A stretch of 64,000 nt of DNA. Origin: Butyrivibrio sp. AE3004. GTDB lineage: Bacteria; Bacillota; Clostridia; Lachnospirales; Lachnospiraceae. The notes under the pieces were generated by a model. It was not told the origin of the DNA, did not search any database, and worked only from the letters and a program-made list of their open reading frames with translations. This document shows, in pieces, positions 26,941-34,607 of this stretch. Numbering within the stretch: the first letter of the stretch is position 1; each line of letters opens with the position of its first letter. The stretch covers positions 1,488,001 through 1,552,000 of the forward strand of contig NZ_JNLQ01000002.1 of the NCBI RefSeq assembly GCF_000703165.1. The letters are read 5' to 3'. The position numbers were made by a program, and so were the translations under genes.

Positions 26941-26974
26941 AATTCTAATTTCTTTGTAAATATTTAATTAGTAC

Positions 26975-27003
26975 TTGCATTCACTTAACATTTCTGATAA
27001 TAT
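26975..27003 (+). promoter_or_regulatory. Predicted promoter of rpmB
   Basis: TTGCAT at 26975-26980 and TAATAT at 26998-27003 with a 17-base spacer. It drives a leader of about 100 bases. Confidence 0.6.
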
Positions 27004-27007
27004 ATCT

Positions 27008-27073
27008 GATGTTGCGAATATTTATTTTGAAGATAATGTTTTACAAAGCTTTTTGGCTTTGGAATGCAACATA
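27008..27073 (+). promoter_or_regulatory. Structured 5' leader of rpmB (candidate L28 autoregulatory leader)
   Basis: ATGTTGC (27009-27015) pairs with GCAACAT (27066-27072), closing a domain. Inside it CAAAGC (27044-27049) pairs with GCTTTG (27056-27061) around a 6-base loop. The two nested stems lie between the promoter and a strong AAGGAGGTG site. Ribosomal protein genes are often autoregulated through such leaders. Binding by L28 is inference. Confidence 0.5.
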
Positions 27074-27109
27074 ATTGTTAACAAATATGGCTTATAAGGA
27101 GGTGTCAAA

Positions 27110-27295
27110 GTGGCTAAGTGTGAAGTATGCGGCAAGAGCGTTCATTTCGGTAACAACGTAAGCCATTCCCATAGAAAGAGCAATAGAATCTGGAATGCTA
27201 ACGTACATAAGGTTGCTGTTAAAGTTAATGGTGGAACTAAGAGAATGAACGTTTGTACAAGCTGTCTCAGATCCAAAAAGGTTGAGCGTGCTTAA
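27110..27295 (+). CDS. rpmB: Ribosomal protein bL28
   Basis: A 61-residue protein of the large ribosomal subunit. It begins MAKCEVCGKSVHFGNNVSHSH and ends with CTSCLRSKK, so it is the zinc-binding C+ form with two CxxC pairs. The start is GTG, placed 6 bases after a perfect AAGGAGGTG. It stands alone between its own promoter and terminator. Confidence 0.97.
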   Translation: MAKCEVCGKSVHFGNNVSHSHRKSNRIWNANVHKVAVKVNGGTKRMNVCTSCLRSKKVERA

Positions 27296-27324
27296 TCTTT
27301 TTTCATTATGTTTTGTATTTAATT

Positions 27325-27354
27325 AAAGGATTCACGCGAGTGAATCCTTTTTTT
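27325..27354 (+). terminator. Rho-independent terminator of rpmB
   Basis: AAAGGATTCAC and GTGAATCCTTT form an 11-bp perfect stem with loop GCGA, ending in a run of T residues. Confidence 0.93.
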
Positions 27355-27356
27355 AC

Positions 27357-27385
27357 TTCATTTTTTTATCGAGGTAGTTTATAAT
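27357..27385 (+). promoter_or_regulatory. Possible promoter of the asp23-fakA-recG operon
   Basis: A perfect TATAAT lies at 27380-27385; the -35 (TTCATT, 17 bases upstream) is weak. Confidence 0.4.
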
Positions 27386-27416
27386 CGATTTATATGCTAT
27401 TTAATGGAGGTGCAGT

Positions 27417-27779
27417 ATGAAGTCTACTTCAATGAATACCCATATGGGCAGTATCGCTATAGATAATGAAGTAATCGCACAGTATGCAGGAGCAGTTGCT
27501 AACGAATGCTTTGGTATTGTTGGTATGGCTAATGTTAATGTAGCGGAGGGACTTGTAAGTCTCTTGAAGAAAGACAATATAAAAAGGGGAATCAATGTAA
27601 CTGTTGGATCAAATCGAAAGCTTACATTGGATTTTCACGTAATAATAGCTTATGGCGTAAGTATTTCAGCTGTAACTGATAACCTTATAGATAATGTCAA
27701 ATACAAGGTTGAGGAATTCACCGGCCTTGAAATAGAGAAGATAAATATCTTCGTCGAAGGCGTTCGCGTCATTGATTAA
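27417..27779 (+). CDS. Asp23/Gls24 family protein (YloU-like)
   Basis: A 120-residue protein of the Asp23 (DUF322) family: IAIDNEVIAQYAGAVANECFGIVGM at the N-terminus and EKINIFVEGVRVID at the end. In Firmicutes this gene commonly sits between rpmB and the DAK-domain gene fakA/yloV, exactly as here. The cellular role is poorly defined, with links to envelope stress and lipid metabolism. The ATG has GGAGG 6 bases upstream. Confidence 0.92.
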   Translation: MKSTSMNTHMGSIAIDNEVIAQYAGAVANECFGIVGMANVNVAEGLVSLLKKDNIKRGINVTVGSNRKLTLDFHVIIAYGVSISAVTDNLIDNVKYKVEEFTGLEIEKINIFVEGVRVID

Positions 27780-27798
27780 GGTCAAGGAGGGTAGAATT

Positions 27799-29565
27799 TT
27801 GAGTAACACTATAAATGCGTCTGATGTTAAAAAGATGTTTCTTGCAGGCGCAGGTAATCTGAATGCAAAAAAAGAATGGATAAATGAGCTTAACGTTTTT
27901 CCGGTTCCTGATGGTGACACAGGTACTAACATGACAATGACAATTATGTCTGCTGCCAAGGATGTTAAAGCATTGCCTGATGATGTAGATATGGGCAATC
28001 TTTGCAAAAACATTTATTCAGGTGCCATGAGAGGCGCAAGAGGTAATTCGGGCGTTATCCTTTCTCAGCTACTTAGAGGTTTTACAAAAGGCGTACGCGA
28101 TCATAACGAACTTGATGCAACAATAATTGCTGATTCTTTCGATAAAGCAGTTGAAACAGCATATAAAGCTGTAATGAAGCCTAAGGAAGGTACTATTTTA
28201 ACTGTTGCAAAGGGTGTGGCCGAAAAAGCAAAGGAACTTTCAAAAGAAGGTACTGAAGATCTTTCTGTATTTTTTGAAGAGACCATAAAGTATGGAGATG
28301 AAGTTCTCGCTAAAACACCTGATATGCTTCCTGTATTAAAACAGGCCGGTGTTGTTGATTCAGGCGGACAGGGACTTATGCAGGTCCTTAAGGGCGCACT
28401 TGATGCTTATCTTGGTAAGGAAATTGATTATTCAATAGATGAAGCAGCAGCTACTCCTGTTTCAAAGAGAGTAAAAGCAGAAGCAGAGGTTGACATTAAG
28501 TTTGGTTACTGCACAGAGTTTATTGTACTTCTTAATAAGCCACTTAATGTTAAACAGGAGATAGATTTTAAAGGTTTCCTTGAATCTATCGGTGATAGTA
28601 TAGTAATGGTTGCAGATGATGAAATCTGTAAAGTTCATGTTCATTCCAATGATCCCGGTCTTGCTATTCAGAGAGCTTTAATGTATGGTCAGCTTTCAAA
28701 TATGAAGATTGATAATATGCGAATGGAACATCGTGAAAAGCTCTTCCACGAGACTGAAAGCGGCGCTTATGCAGAAATTGAGACTGAAATCAATGGTGCA
28801 GCAGAATCAACTCCTACATATAGTGCAGGTGATGATATCCCGCTTAAGGATACCGGTGCAAAAAAAGAGCCTGAATTTGTAAATGAAGAGCACAAGGAAA
28901 TAGGTTTTGTTGCTGTCTGTGCCGGAGATGGACTTGCTGAGATTTTCAGAGGCCTAGGTGTTGATTATGTAATTGAGGGTGGTCAGACAATGAACCCCAG
29001 TACAGCAGATATCCTCGATGCAGCTTCTAAAGTAAATGCAGATACAGTATTTGTTTTGCCTAATAACAAAAATATTATTTTGGCGGCTAATCAGGCTAAG
29101 ATAATGATGGAAGACAGAGAAGATAATAAGAGAATAGTTGTTATTCCTACAAAGACAGTCCCTCAGGGTATTACAGCTGCTATCAACTTTATGCCCGGTA
29201 CTTCCGCAGAAGAGAATGAAGAGGGCATGAATGAGGCAATATCAACTGTTAAATCCGGAGAGATAACCTACGCTGTTCGTGATACCATGATCGATGATGT
29301 TACTATAAAACAAGGCGATTATATGGGTATAGGCGATAATGGCATACTCGGTGTAGGCGGTGATATAGATGATGTAACCGCAATGATGATTGATAAGATA
29401 GCAGATGATTCAACAGAACTTATCAGTTTATATTATGGTTCTGATATTAAGGAGGACGAAGCTAATACGCTTGGTGAACGCATTATCAATAAGTTCCCCA
29501 ATTGCGATGTGGAAGTTCAATACGGTGGACAGCCGATTTACTATTATATTGTGAGTGCGGAGTAA
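27799..29565 (+). CDS. fakA: Fatty acid kinase catalytic subunit (DAK-phosphatase family)
   Basis: A 588-residue protein with an N-terminal DhaL/Dak2 ATP-binding domain (NVFPVPDGDTGTNMTMT, RGARGNSGVILSQLLRGF) and a C-terminal EDD-like half. FakA phosphorylates exogenous fatty acids bound to FakB (DegV family) for phospholipid synthesis. A DegV protein is encoded 2 kb downstream. The frame opens at 27772, but the TTG at 27799 is chosen because AAGGAGGG lies 7 bases before it and the protein then starts MSNTINASDVKKMFLAGA as in relatives. Confidence 0.9.
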   Translation: MSNTINASDVKKMFLAGAGNLNAKKEWINELNVFPVPDGDTGTNMTMTIMSAAKDVKALPDDVDMGNLCKNIYSGAMRGARGNSGVILSQLLRGFTKGVRDHNELDATIIADSFDKAVETAYKAVMKPKEGTILTVAKGVAEKAKELSKEGTEDLSVFFEETIKYGDEVLAKTPDMLPVLKQAGVVDSGGQGLMQVLKGALDAYLGKEIDYSIDEAAATPVSKRVKAEAEVDIKFGYCTEFIVLLNKPLNVKQEIDFKGFLESIGDSIVMVADDEICKVHVHSNDPGLAIQRALMYGQLSNMKIDNMRMEHREKLFHETESGAYAEIETEINGAAESTPTYSAGDDIPLKDTGAKKEPEFVNEEHKEIGFVAVCAGDGLAEIFRGLGVDYVIEGGQTMNPSTADILDAASKVNADTVFVLPNNKNIILAANQAKIMMEDREDNKRIVVIPTKTVPQGITAAINFMPGTSAEENEEGMNEAISTVKSGEITYAVRDTMIDDVTIKQGDYMGIGDNGILGVGGDIDDVTAMMIDKIADDSTELISLYYGSDIKEDEANTLGERIINKFPNCDVEVQYGGQPIYYYIVSAE

Positions 29566-29566
29566 A

Positions 29567-31633
29567 ATGACGGGTAAAAAAAATCCTTCACTAATTGAAC
29601 ATGTATCTTCTTTAAAGGGCGTTGGCGATAAAAGCAGCGCCCTTTTTGAAAAGTGTGGAATAAAAACTGTTGAAGATTTACTTTCATACTATCCAAGAGA
29701 CTATGATATTTGTAAGCAGATTATTAGCATTTCTGATTTACATGAGGGTGAGACCTCGGCAGTCAGAATAATGCTTTCGGGAAATATAGCTGTAAAGCAC
29801 GTAAGGAACTTAAGCATTTTAACTTTTAAGGCATCTGACGAAACAGGCGAAATGCAAATTACTTATTTCAACATGCCTTTTATGAGAAACAATATAAAGC
29901 CCGGTCATTATTACGTGTTTAGGGGACTCGTTCAGAGAAAAGGCAGAAGTTTTGTAATGGAACAGCCCAAAATGTATAAAACTGAGGATTATCTTGAAAT
30001 TATGGGATCCATGCAGCCAAGATATCCTTTGGTTAAAAGTCTTTCAAATCAGCTTATTATTAAAGTTATGAAACAGGCCATTAATTCCACTCCTTATCTA
30101 GAGGAAATGCTACCCGGATATATCAAAAGAGAGCTTGATTTGATGGATTACTCAGAAGCTGTAAGAAAAATACATTTTCCTGCAGATATGAATGAATATT
30201 TAATCGCAAGAAAACGTATTGCGTTTAACGAGCTTCTTCAGTTTGTGCTAAAGCTCAGATTTTTAAAAAGAGACGAAGAACAGTCAATTAATGACTATGT
30301 ATACGATAATTCAACAATTTCTGATTCACTAATCACAAGACTTCCATATAATCTTACGAGAAAGCAATTGTTTATATGGGAAGAGATAAAGGCTGATCTT
30401 AAAGGACCTCATATTATGAACAGGCTTATTCAGGGTGATGTGGGATCCGGCAAAACTATATTGGCTTTTCTTGCTCTTTTGTTTACGGCAGAAAACGGTT
30501 ATCAGGGAGCAATCATGGCTCCGACAGAGGTTTTGGCAAGGCAACATTTTGAAGCGTTTAATGAAATGTCACAAGAGTATGATCTTCCTGTCAGACCTGT
30601 TCTTTTGGTAGGTTCTCTTACTACCAAAGAAAAAAGAATTGCTTATGAGAAAATAGAAAACGGAGAAGCTAACTGTATAGTTGGTACCAATGCTCTGATA
30701 CAGGAAAAAGTAAATTACAAAAAACTATCTCTTGTTATAACAGATGAGCAGCATAGATTTGGCGTAAAACAAAGAGAAAAACTGTCGGAAAAAGGTATGA
30801 ATACCCATATTCTTGCAATGAGTGCTACGCCTATTCCAAGAACTTTGGCCATAATTCTTTACGGCGATCTTCATATATCAGTTCTGGATGAAATGCCCAT
30901 GGGAAGGATTCCAATAAAAAATTGTGTTGTTGGTACACAGTACAGACCGAAAGCATACAAATTTATTTGTGATCAGGTAAAAGCAGGACATCAGGCATAT
31001 GTGATATGTCCAATGATTGAAGAAGGTGAAATGGATGGAATGGAAAATGTTTCTGATTATACTGAAAAGCTAAGAAAAGCTTTGCCACGCGAAATAAGAA
31101 TCGGGACTCTTCACGGAAAAATGAAGCCTTCAGAAAAAGAATCCATTATGAATGATTATGCCAACGGACTAATCGATGTTCTTGTTTCTACAACTGTTAT
31201 TGAGGTAGGCATTAATGTACCGAATGCTACTGTAATGATGATTGAAAATTCGGAACGGTTCGGACTGGCACAGCTTCATCAGTTAAGAGGAAGAGTTGGA
31301 CGTGGCAAAGTGCAATCATACTGTATTTTTATAAATACCTCCGGACGTGAAGAGGCAAAGGAACGTTTGGAGATTATGAATCATTCAAACGATGGTTTTA
31401 AAATCGCTGAAGAAGACTTAAAACAAAGAGGACCAGGAGATCTTTTCGGAATAAGACAAAGCGGAGAAATGGCATTTCATGTAGCTGACATCTATCAGGA
31501 TGCTGCTTTGATCAAAGAAGCAGCAAGTCTTGCCGACAGGTTACTTATGGAAGATCCGGACCTTGTAATGGAAGAGAATGCACCTATAAAAGAATGGCTG
31601 AATTCAAATTCATTTGACTTTATTGCCTTATAA
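29567..31633 (+). CDS. recG: ATP-dependent DNA helicase RecG
   Basis: A 688-residue superfamily 2 helicase that remodels stalled replication forks. The wedge/OB domain is N-terminal (SSLKGVGDKSSALFEKCGI). Helicase motifs follow: GDVGSGKTI (motif I), APTEVLARQH (Ia), TDEQHRFGVKQ (II), SATPIPRTLA (III) and QLRGRVGRG (VI). The ATG is 1 base after the fakA stop, with GGAG 4 bases upstream inside fakA. Length and motif order are normal. Confidence 0.97.
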   Translation: MTGKKNPSLIEHVSSLKGVGDKSSALFEKCGIKTVEDLLSYYPRDYDICKQIISISDLHEGETSAVRIMLSGNIAVKHVRNLSILTFKASDETGEMQITYFNMPFMRNNIKPGHYYVFRGLVQRKGRSFVMEQPKMYKTEDYLEIMGSMQPRYPLVKSLSNQLIIKVMKQAINSTPYLEEMLPGYIKRELDLMDYSEAVRKIHFPADMNEYLIARKRIAFNELLQFVLKLRFLKRDEEQSINDYVYDNSTISDSLITRLPYNLTRKQLFIWEEIKADLKGPHIMNRLIQGDVGSGKTILAFLALLFTAENGYQGAIMAPTEVLARQHFEAFNEMSQEYDLPVRPVLLVGSLTTKEKRIAYEKIENGEANCIVGTNALIQEKVNYKKLSLVITDEQHRFGVKQREKLSEKGMNTHILAMSATPIPRTLAIILYGDLHISVLDEMPMGRIPIKNCVVGTQYRPKAYKFICDQVKAGHQAYVICPMIEEGEMDGMENVSDYTEKLRKALPREIRIGTLHGKMKPSEKESIMNDYANGLIDVLVSTTVIEVGINVPNATVMMIENSERFGLAQLHQLRGRVGRGKVQSYCIFINTSGREEAKERLEIMNHSNDGFKIAEEDLKQRGPGDLFGIRQSGEMAFHVADIYQDAALIKEAASLADRLLMEDPDLVMEENAPIKEWLNSNSFDFIAL

Positions 31634-31699
31634 AAGTAAAATTTAGTAGAGTATGTGTTCGAATAATACAATATATAGTATAATTTCTCGGAGGAAATC

Positions 31700-32569
31700 A
31701 TGTCAAAAGTAGCAATCATAACTGATACAAACAGTGGTATTATGCCGGCTGACGGTGAAGCTCTCGGAATAAAAGTTTTACCTACGCCTTTTATGATTGA
31801 TGGTGTTGAATATTTAGAGGGAATTAATCTTACACAGGAAGATTTTTTCAAAAAACTTGCAGAGGGAGCAGACGTTTCGACAAGTCAGCCCAGTCCCGGT
31901 TCACTTCTTGAATTATGGGATTCGATGCTAAAAGAATACGATGAAATAGTTTACATCCCGCTCAGTAGCGGACTTTCCAGTTCATGTCAGACTGCAACTA
32001 TGTTGGCAGCGGATGACTATGAAGGTAAAGTTTTTGTAGTCAATAATCAGCGCATATCCGTAACCATGAGACAGTCTGTACTCGATGCTATTGAAATGCG
32101 CGATAAGGGTATGAGCGGCAAAGAAATTAAGGATAAACTTGAAGAAGTGAAGTTTGAATCAAGTATATATATTATGCTTGATACTCTTTATTATCTGAAA
32201 AAAGGTGGGAGAATCACTCCTGCAGCAGCAGCACTTGGTACGCTGTTAAAGCTTAAACCGGTTCTTCAGATTCAGGGTGAAAAACTTGATGCTTTTGCTA
32301 AAGCAAGAACAGCTACGCAGGGAAAAAACATAATGATAAATGCAATGCTGTCTGATTTCGAGAACAGATTTGGCGGACTTGATGCACATGATGTTCATCT
32401 GTCAGGAGCGTATTCATATGATCTTGAAAAAGCAAATGAGTTTAAGAGTGAAGTAGAAAAAGCTTTTCCGGGATATGAAATGCATATGGATCCTTTGTCA
32501 CTGGTCGTATCATGTCACATAGGTCCCGGTGCTCTGGCAATTGCATGTTCAAGAAAAATTCATGTATGA
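31700..32569 (+). CDS. DegV family fatty acid-binding protein (FakB-like)
   Basis: A 289-residue EDD-fold protein. Start motif VAIITDTNSGI, the fatty-acid carboxylate loop TSQPSPG (about residues 60-67), IPLSSGLSSSCQTA and YYLKKGGRI are all DegV/FakB features. It would bind a fatty acid and present it to FakA, encoded by the gene before recG. GGAGG lies 6 bases upstream of the ATG. Bacteria often have several FakB paralogues with different acyl preference, which cannot be read here. Confidence 0.9.
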   Translation: MSKVAIITDTNSGIMPADGEALGIKVLPTPFMIDGVEYLEGINLTQEDFFKKLAEGADVSTSQPSPGSLLELWDSMLKEYDEIVYIPLSSGLSSSCQTATMLAADDYEGKVFVVNNQRISVTMRQSVLDAIEMRDKGMSGKEIKDKLEEVKFESSIYIMLDTLYYLKKGGRITPAAAALGTLLKLKPVLQIQGEKLDAFAKARTATQGKNIMINAMLSDFENRFGGLDAHDVHLSGAYSYDLEKANEFKSEVEKAFPGYEMHMDPLSLVVSCHIGPGALAIACSRKIHV

Positions 32570-32606
32570 GGGTGAAAAAGTTATTAAATGAAATTGGGGA
32601 GTTTAT

Positions 32607-34529
32607 ATGTCTGTAAATAACAACTATGATGCGTCAAGCATTACAGTTCTTGAGGGTCTTGAAGCAGTAAGAATGAGACCCGGAATGTATATCGGAAGTG
32701 TTTCAACAAGAGGTCTTAATCACCTTGTTTATGAAATTGTGGACAATGCAGTTGATGAGCATCTTGCAGGTCATTGTTCACAGATTACCGTAACACTTAA
32801 TCCTGACGGAAGTGCAACGATTGAAGATAACGGCCGCGGTATTCCTGTAGGAATGCATGCTAAAGGAATTACAGCTGAGCGTGTTGTTTTAACAATGCTG
32901 CATGCCGGTGGTAAATTTGATAATGCAGCTTACAAAACCAGTGGCGGTCTGCATGGTGTTGGTTCTTCCGTTGTCAATGCTTTATCTACCTGGCTTAAGG
33001 TTCAGATCAGAACTGATGGTCAGATTTATGAAGATGCCTATGAGAGAGGTGTACCTACAGTTGAATTAAAAGATGGTCTTTTGGAGCCTGTGGGTAAAAC
33101 AAGAGATCATGGTACTACCATATCTTTTTTGCCTGATCCAACTATTTTTGAAAAGACTAGATTCAGAGAAGAAGATATAAAATCAAGGCTTCATGAAACT
33201 GCATATCTCAATCCTGAACTTACAATTATTTATATTGATGACAGACCGGGAACCGAAGAATATATAGAGTTCCATGAACCTGAAGGGATAACCGGATTTA
33301 TTCGTGACATGAATAAATCCAAGGAAGCCGTTACCGATGTGATTTTTTACAGCGGTGAGAGCGAGGGCGTTTCTGTTGATGTTGCCCTTCAATACGTCAA
33401 TGAATTTCATGAAAATATACTTGGTTTTTGTAACAATATTTATAATGCCGAAGGTGGTACTCACCTCACCGGCTTTAAAACCATGTTTACAAATATTATA
33501 AATCAGTATGCAAGAGAAATTGGTGTTTTAAAGGATAAAGATAATAACTTCAACGGTACTGATGTAAGAAACGGTATGACTGCTGTTGTCAGCATAAAGC
33601 ATCCGGATCCCAGATTTGAGGGACAGACAAAAACAAAACTTGATAATCAGGATGCCGCAAAAATCGTATCTCAGATTACAGGTGAAGAGGTTACCAGATT
33701 TTTCGACAGAAATCTTGAAGTTTTAAAAGCTATAATCGGATGTGCTGAAAAAGCTGCAAAAATCAGGAAGACAGAAGAAAAAGCCAAGACAAATCTTCTC
33801 ACAAAGCAGAAATATTCTTTCGATTCAAATGGAAAGCTTGCAAACTGTATTAGTAAAGATGCTTCAAAATGCGAAATCTTTATAGTTGAGGGAGATTCAG
33901 CCGGTGGAAGTGCCAAGATGGCAAGAAACCGTGAATTCCAGGCGATTCTTCCTATAAGAGGTAAAATCCTTAACGTTGAGAAGGCAAGTATTGATAAAAT
34001 TCTTGCTAACGCTGAAATTAAAACAATGATAAATGCTTTTGGATGCGGATTTTCCGAAGGTTATGGTAATGATTTTGACATTTCAAAACTAAGATATGAC
34101 AAGATTGTTATTATGGCCGATGCCGACGTTGATGGTGCTCATATAGCGACATTGTTGCTCACACTTTTTTACAGATTTATGCCGGAGCTTATTTTTGAAG
34201 GCCATGTTTATATAGCTATGCCACCTCTTTATAAGGCTATGCCGAGTAAGGGTAAGGAAGAGTATCTGTATGATGACGCAGCTCTTGATAGATATCGCAA
34301 AAATCATAAAGGCTCGTTCACACTTCAAAGATATAAGGGTCTTGGTGAGATGGATCCTCAGCAGTTATGGGAGACAACACTTGATCCCGAAAACAGAATG
34401 ATGCGTCTTGTTGAAATTGAAGATGCGAAAATGGCTTCACATATGACAGAACTTCTTATGGGTAATGAAGTTCCTCCGAGACGTGATTTTATACATCAGC
34501 ATGCTACAGACGCTGAACTGGATGTATAA
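32607..34529 (+). CDS. parE: Type IIA topoisomerase subunit B (ParE/GyrB family)
   Basis: A 640-residue ATPase subunit. The GHKL domain (EIVDNAVDEHLAG, DNGRGIPVGMH, GGLHGVGSSVVNALS) is followed by a TOPRIM domain (EGDSAGGSAKMAR, ADADVDGAHI) and the C-terminal QRYKGLGEMDPQQLWETT. GyrB and ParE cannot be told apart by these motifs. The adjacent A subunit lacks a GyrA box, so topoisomerase IV is favoured, which decatenates chromosomes after replication. The main gyrase pair would then be elsewhere. The ribosome site is GGGGAG. Confidence 0.85.
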   Translation: MSVNNNYDASSITVLEGLEAVRMRPGMYIGSVSTRGLNHLVYEIVDNAVDEHLAGHCSQITVTLNPDGSATIEDNGRGIPVGMHAKGITAERVVLTMLHAGGKFDNAAYKTSGGLHGVGSSVVNALSTWLKVQIRTDGQIYEDAYERGVPTVELKDGLLEPVGKTRDHGTTISFLPDPTIFEKTRFREEDIKSRLHETAYLNPELTIIYIDDRPGTEEYIEFHEPEGITGFIRDMNKSKEAVTDVIFYSGESEGVSVDVALQYVNEFHENILGFCNNIYNAEGGTHLTGFKTMFTNIINQYAREIGVLKDKDNNFNGTDVRNGMTAVVSIKHPDPRFEGQTKTKLDNQDAAKIVSQITGEEVTRFFDRNLEVLKAIIGCAEKAAKIRKTEEKAKTNLLTKQKYSFDSNGKLANCISKDASKCEIFIVEGDSAGGSAKMARNREFQAILPIRGKILNVEKASIDKILANAEIKTMINAFGCGFSEGYGNDFDISKLRYDKIVIMADADVDGAHIATLLLTLFYRFMPELIFEGHVYIAMPPLYKAMPSKGKEEYLYDDAALDRYRKNHKGSFTLQRYKGLGEMDPQQLWETTLDPENRMMRLVEIEDAKMASHMTELLMGNEVPPRRDFIHQHATDAELDV

Positions 34530-34607
34530 GCTTTGATGAAAATGTTCTTGCGAATTATTTAAGCGGAACTTCCACTTTTAAATATAAACATAAAGAGGTT
34601 AATGTAA

